DNA from: CAVXTT01 sp963764685
GTDB taxonomy: Bacteria; Bacteroidota; Ignavibacteria; Ignavibacteriales; Ignavibacteriaceae
DNA: 64,000 nt
Reading direction: 5' to 3'
NCBI GenBank assembly: GCA_963764685.1
Contig: CAVXTT010000021.1
Span: 124,001 to 188,000, forward strand
Of the stretch, positions 1 to 9,878 are shown piece by piece. Positions within the stretch are counted from its first letter, which is position 1. Every line of letters begins with the position of its first letter. Made by a program: the position numbers and the translations under genes. The notes beneath the pieces are model-generated. The model ran no database searches and had not been told where the DNA came from. It saw only the letters and a list, made by a program, of their open reading frames with translations.

Positions 1-42
1 CTTCATCAAACGGGCTTCACCTTTGAATTTCTTTTGTTCCAT
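1..42 (-). CDS. 2-oxoacid:ferredoxin oxidoreductase alpha subunit (VorB/KorA-like), N-terminal fragment
   Basis: Only the first 14 codons are inside the window (MEQKKFKGEARLMK). The start follows an AAGGAT ribosome-binding site 10 bases after the stop of a two-cluster ferredoxin gene on the same strand. In Bacteroidota the small ferredoxin is usually the delta subunit directly before the VorB/KorA pyrimidine-binding subunit, whose N-terminus commonly runs into an LMKGNEA motif. The LMK at the window edge agrees. Assignment to an oxoacid oxidoreductase rests mainly on this order. Branched-chain (Vor) and 2-oxoglutarate (Kor) enzymes cannot be told apart here. Confidence 0.55.
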   Translation of the reverse strand, partial: MEQKKFKGEARLMK

Positions 43-52
43 TAAAATATCC

Positions 53-307
53 TTATAACTGTTCTGCTCCGGCAGTTTGTTTTTTCCCTGCCGACTTAGG
101 CTGTCTGTAAACTGTTATAGCAGCTTCAGGACAAACCAGTGCACAATTAATACAACCTGTACAATTATCAACTTTGAGTTCAGCGAATTTGTAACCTTTT
201 AGGTTGATCTGATCTGATAAACCAAGACTCTCCTGCGGGCAGGCCACTATGCAAAGTTCGCACCCCTTGCATATCACGGTGTCTACAATAACAGTTCCGC
301 GTATCAT
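53..307 (-). CDS. Two-[4Fe-4S] ferredoxin, delta subunit of a 2-oxoacid:ferredoxin oxidoreductase
   Basis: This is an 84-residue protein with two complete CxxCxxCxxxCP motifs: CKGCELCIVACP near residues 13-24 and CTGCINCALVCP near 49-60. It would hold two [4Fe-4S] clusters and pass electrons from oxidative decarboxylation of a 2-oxoacid to ferredoxin in the cytoplasm. The short C-terminal tail (KSAGKKQTAGAEQL) looks unstructured. The next gene on the strand begins 10 bases downstream and looks like the catalytic alpha subunit, so the pair is probably the 5' end of a vor/kor operon cut by the window edge. A free-standing bacterial ferredoxin is possible but less likely. Confidence 0.8.
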   Translation of the reverse strand: MIRGTVIVDTVICKGCELCIVACPQESLGLSDQINLKGYKFAELKVDNCTGCINCALVCPEAAITVYRQPKSAGKKQTAGAEQL

Positions 308-601
308 TTATTTTGCTTTAATTTTGATTAAATTTTTACTCATTTTTGGCAATATATATGCCAATGAAGCATTTCCTGTAATAAAGATAGATTTACCATA
401 TGGCGGGGGCTATTTTACCATAATTAAGAAGTGGAAATAAAGGGATTTTCTAAGTTAAGAGAAGCCAAAATCTACACTTATATAAAATGTTGAATGGTGA
501 CAACAAATCTTGATGGGGACGAGCAGAGGTACGGGGGAAGGATTAATCAATTTTAGAGATTATAACGAATATTTTATATTTTCAAAACGTGTATAAGTCA
601 T

Positions 602-957
602 AAAAAGGAGCAAAGTATTCAATGCCTGCTTTGACGAATTTGAAGAACGGGGATCAGGCAGCTCCTATTGGATTTAATGAAATTACCGGGTAAGATCTGA
701 CTAAAAATTTATTTACAACCCTTTCTGTTCCAATACCTAACCACTACTGCCTCATTACAACCCTCCTTTGGTCGTAGTCCTGTAGTAGGCATTTAGTAGG
801 ACCTAGTAGGGGTTGTGTAGGGGGTAGAGGTATTTCTTAATTCGGTACTTGCTCAAATCATCTAAGATGGTTATATGCTTTTGATGATTGTGAAGAGTTG
901 CCGGCTCTAAAATTTATTCCATGGGGGGATTGAAATTAAAAAAAGAGAAAGCGGTCC
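602..957. repeat. Dispersed intergenic repeat, copy A
   Basis: This stretch matches a second stretch at about 43808-44316. The best block, 783-830, is 48 nt with only two mismatches to 44026-44073 and is built from reiterated TAGTAGG words ending in GGGGTTGTGTAGGGGGTAGAGG-type sequence. Other shared blocks are CTCCTATTGGATTTA (662-676), TTGATGATTGTGAAGA (881-896) and GATTGAAATT (929-938). Both copies can pair ACAACCC (757-763 here) with GGGTTGT (810-816 here). It lies between two genes and has no convincing reading frame. The preceding 308-601 is unannotated AT-rich sequence in which I see nothing. It could be a structured RNA, a non-autonomous element or decayed coding sequence. Confidence 0.75.
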
Positions 958-1002
958 AATACTGACGATTATCTAACCTGGTTGGACAACACTGTTAATA
1001 TT

Positions 1003-1028
1003 AAATAAAAGGGGCACCGGGTGCCCCT
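1003..1028 (-). terminator. Rho-independent terminator of the alpha-2-macroglobulin gene
   Basis: On the minus strand AGGGGCACC, a one-base loop and GGTGCCCCT form a strong GC-rich stem followed by TTTTATTT. It lies about 57 bases past the stop of the alpha-2-macroglobulin gene. The stem is nearly perfect, but the one-base centre means the innermost pairs must open to form the loop. Confidence 0.75.
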
Positions 1029-1084
1029 GAATTGATCCTTATTTCGTCAGTACGACCATACTTCAAGCATGGCCATACCATTTT

Positions 1085-4000
1085 TTAATCCGTTACTTTT
1101 ATCTCAGTCATCCCGCTGTGACCTGCTACTTCAGGGTAATACATTAAATAACCCATTGCCGGGGCTATAGTATATTCCCCCGGAATTTGAGCTTTGATAA
1201 TATAAGAGAATTCCATTGAACCGGAAATCTGCGTCATAAAGAAAGCAACTTTTTCGTCACGGTATTCCCTGTCGGCATAATTCCATATCCAGGGACGGTC
1301 GTACATATACATATAAGGGTCATAGTATTTGTAATTATTTTCTCCCTCGATCTCAAAATTCTGCTCATCCTTTACAGGTTCAAAACCGGATGGAAGCATA
1401 TCCTCCAGTATGAAATACTGCAGCCCTTCATCACTGCTTTCTACAAAAGTCTTAACAAGAATTTCCTGCCCGGATTTAACTGAACCATTAAATTTATCTT
1501 TCACATATAACGTCCTGTCCCCTCTCGGTTCCATTTTCAACGGATAATATTCCCGCCTTATCTTAAAGCTGTTATACTTTGCTGCAGCTGTTTCATTCAT
1601 CGTATAATATTCACTTATACCGGAAAAATATAGCTTGCCTTTACCTTCCTTAATTATCTTCACATCATTCTTTCCGTGTCTCAGCTCGCTCCCCGGTATA
1701 TTAAATTCCCTGGGATCTTTCATTATATCAGCATATTTCATTTCAGCAGATGCAGCTTCAGTGCCGTTTACTAAAACCTTTACGCGGAAATCAGGATCAA
1801 GTTCACCTGTAATTCTTAAATAATCAGATAATGCAAAAATCACTGCAGCAGTTTCTTGTGTCGAGTGCCAGGAAAATCCCTGCTTCTGTATTAGAAGCCA
1901 TCTTACTGCCTTATCTGTTAATTCGGAATTACCGCTTACATTTATCAGCGCTTTAACAGCAAAGGCAGTTGACTGAACTTTATCCTCCTGCCAGGAGTAA
2001 TGCCAGTTCTCCCCTGTCCAGTATGCAAGATTTTCTTTTTGCAACAGCAAGTGAATTTATTCTCTGAACAATCTGACCGGTAGGGTGCATTCCAGTTCTT
2101 AGCCGCCAGAGCAAGGAGAGAAAGTGAATAGGGATTTAACTTGCTGTCCAGCAGGTCATCGATCTTTCCGGCATATTCTGTATAATTAAATCTCTGCAGT
2201 TCATAAGAAGTGCTTAATGCATAAAGCATAAAAGCCAAGGTAGTTGGATTTTCAGATATCACTGTTTTTAACCTGACTCTTAAGATTCTCCAGCCCTTTG
2301 TAGAATATCTGGTCATCCAACATGATAACCTGCCTTGCGGGCAAGGCTCATTCCATAAATAACATATGCAGTCATGTAAGGATTTGTCTTATCATTTGTC
2401 CACCAGCCCCATCCGCCGTCTTCATGCTGAAAGCCGTAGAGATCTCTTTAATCCTGCATCAACCATTTCGGGCATCTCGTCAAGTATCGAAGCCTTTACC
2501 GGGATATTCATATCCTTAAATGTATTTGCAGCAATGATGGTGGGCAGAAACCTGCTCATTGTTTGTTCAACACAACCGTAAGGATATCCCGCCAGCTCAT
2601 CAACTGCTTTAAGTAAAGTGCCTGATAGTGAGGGGGAAGAGGAAAATGTATATTGTGCAGTCTTCAGATCAACATCACCCGGTATGTTGAAGGTAAATGT
2701 TTCTTCCTTATACTCATCGGCAACATTTAATACGGTATATTCTGTTTCCCTGAATCCCTTGGGAAGGATAGGTATTTCAAGTCTCATTGCATCCGATTCT
2801 TCATTGGTCAAAGCTTCAGCGGATAATATTGCTGTACCTGCTGAATTATTTGCTTTAACCTTCCAGTCGATCCTTAATTCGGAGTCCTTATTAATATTTA
2901 TTTCATAGCTGCCGTTTATAGGTCTGAGGGTGGTGCTGTAACCGGGACTATTAACCCCGGATGAGATAAGTTCTACATTCTCCGACTTAAATGTGATCTT
3001 AGTTGTTTTCTTTTCATTCAGATAGTTATGAACCAGTGTTGAGATAACAAGCTCATCCCCCTGCCGGAAGAACCTTGGCGTTTCCATTCTTACCAGCAGA
3101 TCTTTTCTGGAGATTACTGTGTTTCTTTGTTCCCCGGCTTCAGTAGATTTTGTTATTCCCTTCACGGTAGCGCGCCAGGTAGTGAGGTTATCCGGAAGCT
3201 TTACTTTAACTTCAGCCTTTCCATTATTATCAGTAACGACCGAGGCATTCCAGAATGCAGCATCCTTAAAATCTGATCTTACCTCTGCCTGCACATACTG
3301 ATCCTTTGACTCCATTTTCATTTTCCCCATCTGAAGTGATGTCTCGGATACCATACCATCTCTCATACACATTATACTGTCCCAGCCTGGTTCAAAGCCT
3401 TACTTGTTATGACCTGGTCGTCAACATCAAAATTAAATTCAGTTGATTTGCCTACTTCAATTCCCTTGATATATTTTAATCCCTGTTCACCGGTTACATA
3501 GATTTCGTAGTAACCTCTTTTAACAGATTCAAATGAGTAATTACCTGACTGATCAGAATCAGTTTTATAGAATCCCTTCTCTCCGCTGATAAGCAGCCTG
3601 ATATTGCCGGCCGGTGTGCTATTTGGTTTATATAGTTATCTTGCCGAATAACCTGCCGTCACCTTTTCTGCTCTCACTGTCTTTAATTAATTCTTTATCA
3701 ACTATGGTGGCCTTACGGCTGCTGCCGTTATAATAATTCATCTGCAGCGAGTTATATGTGGGGATATAAGAATATGCAGGAGCAAAGAAGAAATTATGTA
3801 TCGGCTGAGTCTCATCGGCACGTATGGCATAGATGCTTTCATCTACCAGTCCGAATGAAAATTCTGTATTTGCTGCAGGATTTCCTTTATTATCCTTAAC
3901 AGTTACTGTATAAACTGCTTCCTCCCCCGGCTTATAAATTTCTTTTGCGGGTTTTACAGCAATGTTCAGGATCCTGTCCTTATCCAGCACCCCGATCATC

Positions 4001-6085
4001 TTTGATGTAGTATAAAATTGCCGTTCTTTGACCAGCGATACACTAATATTGAATCCAGGTGCAAATTTTTTATCCAGCTTTTCATTGATTATAAAGCTGT
4101 TGCCTGAAGAATGTACTTTTCTGTATTCAATAATATTTGACTGCTTTCATATGTTAAGAAGGACATCAGCATTCCAGGTTGCGGAAGAAAAACAAATGCA
4201 CTAAGAGAATCCCCTTTTTCATAAGCATCCTTATCTGTTACAATTTCAAGTCCCCCGCTTCTTCCGTAATAATAATCTTCGGTATTACCGGCAAAGAAGG
4301 ATCCAATTGCTGTTATTTCCCTTCCCTTTTCATCTTTAGCAGATACAACATAATTATAATATCCCTTAGCATCCGAAGGAGGATTAAAAGGAACAACAGC
4401 TTTACCGTGTTCATCTGTTCTGCCGTAAAGAGTTACATTGTGAGGCGGTCTGTCCTTATTAGGGATCATTATCAGGGAAGTTAACCGTAACCGTAAAATC
4501 AGTTTCAACAGGCTTATCCGCAGAAATCTGCAGCATTTACTCTAAGGTTAACGGTTTTGCCGGTGGGTACAAAATATCTGTCCGGAGTAGTAAAGATTGA
4601 AAAACTTCCCCTTGTTATATAAACATCCGCAGTGCCGGATATGGCTCTTCTGGAAATATCGGTTACTTCAGCCCTGATGCTGTATACATAATCATAATCA
4701 GCATCTCATTTGATTTATAACTGAAGGAATATTTCCCATCCTTATCAAGCTTTCCTGTTTCCTCGTGTATCATCTGCTGCTCACCGTAGTATGACATTTT
4801 TTCCATTCCATAGCCGCGGTAGAACCAGGAGTAAGGCGACCAGTACCACCAGGGTCTCCAGTAATTCTTTCTGTAAATAAATAAATGAACATCCCCTTCA
4901 TTTACCGGGGAGCCGAAATAGTAATCTGCAGAAACTGATCCTTCAATCATATCCCCCCTGGAGTAGTTCGACTTTACCGTATTAACCTTCACCAGGTACT
5001 CAGGTTTCTTATATTCTTCGACACTGAATGAACCAGAGTACTGGTAATATTCCCGGTTGATATTAATTGAGTAATTACCAAGATCTGCTTCCTCATCAAG
5101 AATAAAGCTTCCGGATAAAGTACCGAATTCATTAGTGGTCAGGTCGGCAGAATATACTTCTTTATTCTTTGGGGATTTTATTGAAATAGTAAATTTTTCA
5201 CCTGCAGCATTTTGCAGATCGTTTCCTGCTCTTCTTCTGAAAATTGACTTAAAGAACACCTCCTGTCCCGGTCTGTATACCGGCTGATTAGTATAAACGT
5301 ATGAAACCAGTTCATTATCTCTTCCATAGAAGTATAAATAAGGGTCATTGATCACAATCTCATCACCGGTCTGAGCAATTATCAGTGAGGTATTATTATT
5401 TACATTATTTGGATTGTTCTCCGGGGTTCTTAAAACAACAATACCATCCTTACCGGAAATTTCAGAATCACTTAACTTGTCGTTTCGGTAAAGATCAAAC
5501 TTTACATCTGAAAGAAATTCACCTGTGGCAGCATTAGCAGTAATCGGCAAGAACCCTGTCCCCCTGGCTCTTATATATCATTGTATATTCGCTTACCACC
5601 ACGGCACAATATGCAACAAGATCATTCCTTATGGCTTGAACAATATAAATTCCGGGGAGCTTATTTTTCCAAGGTTAACATTTTTACTGTAGCTGTAATA
5701 TGGTGATGGAGAAAGCTGTTCTTCCCAGGTCTTAACCAGCGAAGTATAATTTAGTAGGTTGCCTTTATCGGGCCCCCATATATCAAAACTGTATCTTAAC
5801 ATATTGCGGTCGGCATTAAGGAAAAAATTAACCGGGTCATCTATTTTCAGTAATCGGAACTTGAAATTTGAAGTTACCTTTTCCGTTTGCATATAGATTT
5901 ATTGTTACATCACTCCCCGGAGCAAAAGAGGTATAGTTGGAAAGATAAAAATTTTCCTGTTCGTCTATAATTGTATTTGAGCTACCAAGAATAAAAGGGA
6001 GGGTAAGCAGAATGGTGAAAAGAAGGTTACGTCCGCTGAAAAATATGTTGATACATAATGAGCTCCCGGTAATATATTTGTCCAT
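1085..6085 (-). CDS. Thioester alpha-2-macroglobulin family protein (multiple frameshifts)
   Basis: One long gene of about 1,665 codons is read in eight overlapping or abutting frame segments. A hydrophobic signal segment (NLLFTILLTLPFILG) is followed by macroglobulin MG domains (NQPVYRPGQEVFFKS near 5290-5240), a bait-like region, a carboxypeptidase-regulatory-like beta domain (about 3390-3620), the A2M domain (LPDNLTTWRATVKG) and a thioester-containing domain with GCVEQ (about 2570). It ends in a receptor-binding-like domain. Bacterial homologs trap proteases in the periplasm or on the membrane. Frames change near 2045, 2320-2420, 3375, 3630, 4010-4090, 4510-4660, 5550-5630 and 5860. Sequence joins smoothly across these points, so indel errors are likelier than a pseudogene. 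The start is uncertain: 6085 is an ATG, while ATG 6056 has a better GGGAGC ribosome site but needs another frameshift. No pbpC partner is adjacent. Confidence 0.85.
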
Positions 6086-6159
6086 TATACACAGCAAATT
6101 ACGAAAAGTGCCAATAAGGGTACTATTTGAGTACGCAGGTAATTAAATTTCAGTAACAA

Positions 6160-7662
6160 ATGAATATTAAAATTTTACTTATTCTTTTTCTACTCAGTGC
6201 GTCTGCACCGGCATACCTGCCCCAGGTGAATAAATCAGTTGCGGTTATTTATAATACCAATTATCCCCGGCGGAGCCGAGATTGCAAATTATTACGCTCT
6301 GAAAAGAAACATCCCTCTGAATAATATTATCGGCATTTCCGTAACTACGGATGAAGTAGTCACAAAAGATTATTACTATTCTATGATAAGGGATCCTTTA
6401 AAGGCGGCTATCGAATCACGCGGTTTAAAAGACAATCTTAAATACCTGGTTACCACGAAAGGGATGCCGTTAAAGATCAGGACATATTCTGATTATCTGC
6501 GATGTATATAATCAAACAGGAGGAGGAGCAATTGAATCATTTATGTGTATCCTGTATGATGAGGAGGCGGATTTCTGCAGCACCCCCAGAATTGTAAATC
6601 CTTATTATGATAAGGGGGAGACCTTTCGGAGCTTTACATACGACTTTCTTTCCTATTGTCCTGATTATGTTTCCGGGAAAGTCTCTTACCTGGTAAGCCG
6701 TCTGGATGCCTATACACCTGAAGATGTTTTTAAAATGATCGACCGCTCCGTTGCTGCAGATACTTCGGGAACAGGATATTATGATTATAGACGATCATCC
6801 CGGTGCGGCAGGTTATGAACCCTGGGCTATGAAGAATGCTTCATTAAATCTTGCCAGCCAGGGACTCCAGGATTATGTTTTATACGACAGTACGACTCTC
6901 CACATTCTTGCCGATACACTTCATTCAAAACCCTTAATCGGCTACACCGGAAGGGGCAGGCACGCTGAGAATAATAATACTGTTCCGGTCTCTATGGGAT
7001 GGACAGAACAGAACGGCTACCTCGGGGGGAATAAATTCAACTGGCTCAGGGGAGCTGTATTTACCACTTATGAGAGCTTTAACGGATACAGCTTCTTTTA
7101 CAGCGACGATGGTTGTCCCGGCCAGAACCTGGGCCATAGGGATGAACAGAACCTTATAGCAGACTTTATCCGTGACGGGGGAACTGCCGCCATAGGAAAT
7201 GTATATGAACCATATATTTCAGGGGTAGCCAGGGTGGATATTTTCTTTAAGTATTATGCAGCCGGTCATAATTTTATCGATGCGGCTTATATGTCACTGA
7301 CTTTCCTGACTGGAATGAATGTGGTGCTCGGGGATCCCCTTTGCCGCATATCCAATAAAATCTACCAGCCAACCCCTGTTACCCTAAATAAGCTCACCCT
7401 TTATTATAACTTCCCAAACCCATTCAGTTACAACACCACCATCCGGTACAGGTTAACCGAAAAAGCCCACGTAAAACTCAGAATATACAATATCCTGGGG
7501 GAACTGGTCTTTGAGGTTCCGGAGGAAACGAAAGATCCGGGAGAACATAATATCCCCCTCTCTTTCAAAGCCTTCGCCAGCGGTGTTTACTTCTACCGTC
7601 TTACTGCCGATGGGGAGTCCGCAGCGGGCAAGATGGTCTTCCAGGTAGAAAACCGACCATAA
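6160..7662 (+). CDS. TIGR03790-type secreted protein with T9SS sorting domain (frameshifted)
   Basis: The ATG at 6160 begins a clear signal peptide (MNIKILLILFLLSASAPA). The next region reads VAVIYNTNYP and then, after dropping one C from the CCCC at 6265-6268, GGAEIANYYALKRNIPLNNI. That is the start of the TIGR03790 family: secreted proteins of unknown function in which a residue-rich first domain precedes a DHPG-containing second half (IIDDHPGAAGYEPWAMKNA). Further frame changes lie near 6505 and 6775. The C-terminus (FPNPFSYNTTIRYRL to GVYFYRLTADGESAAGKM) is a T9SS type A sorting domain of about 80 residues, so the product should cross the outer membrane. The gene diverges from the macroglobulin gene across a 75-bp gap. 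Function is unknown. Confidence 0.75.
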
Positions 7663-7792
7663 TAACGATTTGTTCGAATATTCAGGGATTCCCTTACCGG
7701 GTCAACAAGTGACGGGGGTATATTGGATTAAACTTTTGGGGGGGATATCTTAGTGGCGAGGATATTCTTAAAAACAATTAGGAGGTGGTTTA

Positions 7793-8281
7793 TTGAAATC
7801 ATTAACGAAGGTTTTTGTAATCTCGGTAATGATATTACTGGTTGGTTTCACCATTGTAAGTAATGAAGAAAAGGGCTTTGAACCAGTAAATATGAGTTCT
7901 GAAACGTTAAATGATAATGTAAGTAAGGAAAGTACTTCCCTCATACATTATACAGATCAGGGAGAAATGACAGCTTCCTGGTACGGACCCCGTTTTAATG
8001 GCAAAAAGACAGCAAACGGGGAAGTTTTTGACCAGAACTCCTTTACCGCAGCACACAAAAAATACAGTTTTGGCACACTCCTTAGGATCACAAATCCTAA
8101 GAATAACAAATCTGTTATTGTCAGAGTTAATGACAGAGGGCCTTACGTAACGGGAAGGCAATTAGACCTGTCAAAAGCTTCGGCTGGTACCCTGGGAATC
8201 CTTGACAGAGGGGTAGTCAGAGTAAAAGTCGAGCAATTAAGCCTAAAAGGCGTTAATTTTCCTGTTATTACCTTAAATTAG
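7793..8281 (+). CDS. rlpA: RlpA-like septal lytic transglycosylase (double-psi beta-barrel)
   Basis: This 162-residue exported protein has an N-terminal hydrophobic segment (residues 6-22) and then a double-psi beta-barrel. The family blocks are all there: ASWYGPRFNGKKTANGE, FTAAHKKYSFGTLL, VIVRVNDRGPY and RQLDLSKAS. RlpA proteins cleave naked glycan strands at the septum or during envelope growth, and the DRGPY aspartate is the conserved catalytic region. The start is TTG, chosen because a full GGAGGT ribosome site lies at 7781-7786 and no ATG in frame fits. There is no SPOR domain, so it is the short form. It appears to be transcribed alone, with a terminator 30 bases downstream. Confidence 0.9.
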   Translation: MKSLTKVFVISVMILLVGFTIVSNEEKGFEPVNMSSETLNDNVSKESTSLIHYTDQGEMTASWYGPRFNGKKTANGEVFDQNSFTAAHKKYSFGTLLRITNPKNNKSVIVRVNDRGPYVTGRQLDLSKASAGTLGILDRGVVRVKVEQLSLKGVNFPVITLN

Positions 8282-8309
8282 CATAATAAGAGAAAAATTA
8301 ACTTAAAAG

Positions 8310-8335
8310 ATCCGGCCCCACAAGCCGGATTTTTT
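8310..8335 (+). terminator. Rho-independent terminator after rlpA
   Basis: ATCCGGC (8310-8316), the loop CCCACAA and GCCGGAT (8324-8330) form a perfect 7-bp stem followed by a run of T (8331-8335). It lies 29 bases after the rlpA stop. Confidence 0.9.
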
Positions 8336-8340
8336 ATTGC

Positions 8341-8380
8341 TAATCAACTAATCAACTAATCAACCAATCAACTATTGAAC
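8341..8380. repeat. Octamer tandem repeat, left of the methyltransferase gene
   Basis: There are five 8-bp units: TAATCAAC three times, then CAATCAAC and the degenerate TATTGAAC. The unit is the reverse complement of the GTTGATTA unit repeated right after the next gene (8958-9005), so the methyltransferase gene sits between inverted arrays. Confidence 0.9.
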
Positions 8381-8400
8381 TTTTTTGTTAATTTTCCCCT

Positions 8401-8958
8401 ATGAATAAATTAAACCTTGGCTGCGGCAATGATCTTAAACCGGGATATGTAAACCTGGATATTGTAGACTATGGGGGTAACCATATCCACGATATAAATA
8501 CTTTCCCCTACCCCTTCCCGGATAACTACTTTGATGAAGTTTATGCGTCACACGTCCTGGAGCACCTGAACAGCTTCCATAATACTGTTACCGAGCTCTA
8601 CAGGATCTGCAGACCCGACGCCCTGATAATTGTATACGCCCCCTTCTTTCTTAATACCAAGTATTTCGGAGAGCCTGACCATAAGATTCCCTTTTCAATA
8701 AGAACATTCGATAATTATGAATATATCGGGAACCGGGAACTGAAGTTCTATGAGAAATGGAAACTTAACCACCGCACTAACTACAAGGGGAAGGCACAAT
8801 TCGAAATATTAGAGAAAAGATTTATCACCTCCCATTTTGCCCTCCTTAAATGGATGGATTTCCTGATAAACATAGAGCCGGTAATCTATGAGCGGTTCTT
8901 TGCAGGGATCTTTTCCCCGGAGGAAGTTTACTTCAAGCTGAAAGTTATTAAGGATTAG
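8401..8958 (+). CDS. Class I SAM-dependent methyltransferase (Methyltransf_11-like)
   Basis: This is a 185-residue cytoplasmic protein. Motif I is LNLGCGND (residues 4-11) for the SAM-binding glycine loop, with the acidic LDIVD at the end of strand 2. The segment YFDEVYASHVLEHL is the usual DxVxxxHVLEH post-motif region of Methyltransf_11 enzymes, many of which act in polysaccharide or lipid modification. The C-terminal half (about residues 90-185) is not diagnostic; it is aromatic-rich and ends KLKVIKD. The substrate cannot be told. The gene stands alone between two octamer tandem repeats, and its stop codon TAG forms the first bases of the downstream array. Confidence 0.85.
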   Translation: MNKLNLGCGNDLKPGYVNLDIVDYGGNHIHDINTFPYPFPDNYFDEVYASHVLEHLNSFHNTVTELYRICRPDALIIVYAPFFLNTKYFGEPDHKIPFSIRTFDNYEYIGNRELKFYEKWKLNHRTNYKGKAQFEILEKRFITSHFALLKWMDFLINIEPVIYERFFAGIFSPEEVYFKLKVIKD

Positions 8959-9005
8959 TTGATTGGTTGATTAGTTGATTAGTTGATTAGTTGATTGGTT
9001 GATTA
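8958..9005. repeat. Octamer tandem repeat, right of the methyltransferase gene
   Basis: There are six consecutive 8-bp units, GTTGATTG or GTTGATTA, starting at the last base of the preceding stop codon. They are in inverted orientation relative to the array at 8341-8380. Confidence 0.92.
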
Positions 9006-9067
9006 GAAAATACGGAATTAGAGTTACTTAAAGGTTTCAAAAGCTGGGGGAATTGAAGAATGAGAAA

Positions 9068-9487
9068 CTATTCGATTTTAAATGCTGCCGCTATTATAAG
9101 GATCCAGCCTATAAGGAAGCATAACCCTCCAACAGGTGTTACAAATACCAGAACGTGAACACCGGTGAATGCATAAATGTACAGGGAAAACGAGAACAGT
9201 ATTACCCCGGTAAGGAAAAATATATAAGCACTTTTTAACTTCTGATCCCAGTGGGTGGATATAGCTAATAAAACTGCCGTATGTATCAGGTGGTATAGGA
9301 TGCCGGTCTGGTAAACCTCCAGCATTTCCCGGGTTATTACGTTTTTCAATCCGTGGGCACCGAATGCCCCTAAAGCCACTCCCAGGAAGCCTAAAATTCC
9401 CGGTATGGCAATTCTTATTTTTTTATTGTTCATCAAAAAGAATATTGCGGCGGTATAATTCGATTTATATTGTAAGATTCTGATCAA
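9068..9487 (-). CDS. DUF423 family small membrane protein
   Basis: Four hydrophobic helices carry the DUF423 signature LGVALGAFGAHGLK, followed by the GILYHLIHTAVLL helix and a C-terminal TPVGGLCFLIGWILI helix. Members (YwdK/YgdD-like) are inner-membrane proteins of unknown function. The listed reading frame gives 139 residues. The true start is probably the in-frame ATG of MNNKKIRIAI, 18 codons in (about 9433), because the family normally begins just before the first helix. It diverges from the gene at 9531. Confidence 0.85.
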   Translation of the reverse strand: MIRILQYKSNYTAAIFFLMNNKKIRIAIPGILGFLGVALGAFGAHGLKNVITREMLEVYQTGILYHLIHTAVLLAISTHWDQKLKSAYIFFLTGVILFSFSLYIYAFTGVHVLVFVTPVGGLCFLIGWILIIAAAFKIE

Positions 9488-9530
9488 ATTTACTAAATTA
9501 CTCTCTTAAATAATTTATCGAGCTTAAGAA

Positions 9531-9875
9531 ATGAAACCTTTTCAAAAATTAATACTCCCTCTTTTGATCATTATCATAGCCGTCCTGATATATGAACTAT
9601 ATTTCGGGGATAAAGGAATGGGAGCCTTTGCTGATTTTGATACTAACAATACCGCCAATAAGGATATTGTCGTCTCGGTTGTTAAGGACAAACAAATGCA
9701 GGAGGATGCAGCCGCAGGCACGGCAATGTTTTATGCTTCCGATAAGAACGGAATAGTCTACCCGGTACAGGCACCCTATCCCCTGCCGGACGGAATAGAA
9801 ACAGCCAAACAGGTTACCCTGAAAGGACACCTGCACAAAGATCATTTCCACGCCGTAGAAGTTAAGCTAAATTAG
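9531..9875 (+). CDS. Small membrane-anchored protein with a CcmE-like OB-fold pattern
   Basis: This 114-residue protein has one N-terminal membrane helix (LILPLLIIIIAVLIYELYF, residues 7-25) and an exported domain. The pattern of short strands (GTAMFYASDKNGIVYPVQA, LPDGIE, QVTLKGHLHKDHFHAVEV) resembles the OB fold of cytochrome c maturation protein CcmE. The CcmE heme-binding His/Tyr tail is missing, and no other ccm genes are near. It ends 3 bases before uvrB, so the two are probably cotranscribed. I do not recognise a specific family; the OB-fold reading is inference from the strand pattern. Confidence 0.45.
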   Translation: MKPFQKLILPLLIIIIAVLIYELYFGDKGMGAFADFDTNNTANKDIVVSVVKDKQMQEDAAAGTAMFYASDKNGIVYPVQAPYPLPDGIETAKQVTLKGHLHKDHFHAVEVKLN

Positions 9876-9878
9876 TAA

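Noticed and set aside
249..440. Plus-strand reading frame overlapping the ferredoxin gene
   Set aside because: It overlaps a clear ferredoxin on the other strand, and its hydrophobic segment and DLPYGGGYFTI have no family match or ribosome site.
2322..2345. Palindrome GCCTTGC-GG-GCAAGGC as another GGCAGG-type element
   Set aside because: The region translates as SLARKAGY in the macroglobulin thioester domain, which fits homologs, so the palindrome is probably coding chance.
8401..9005. Methyltransferase plus inverted arrays as a composite transposon
   Set aside because: No transposase, target duplication or terminal repeat longer than the octamer array was seen; kept only as a repeat finding.
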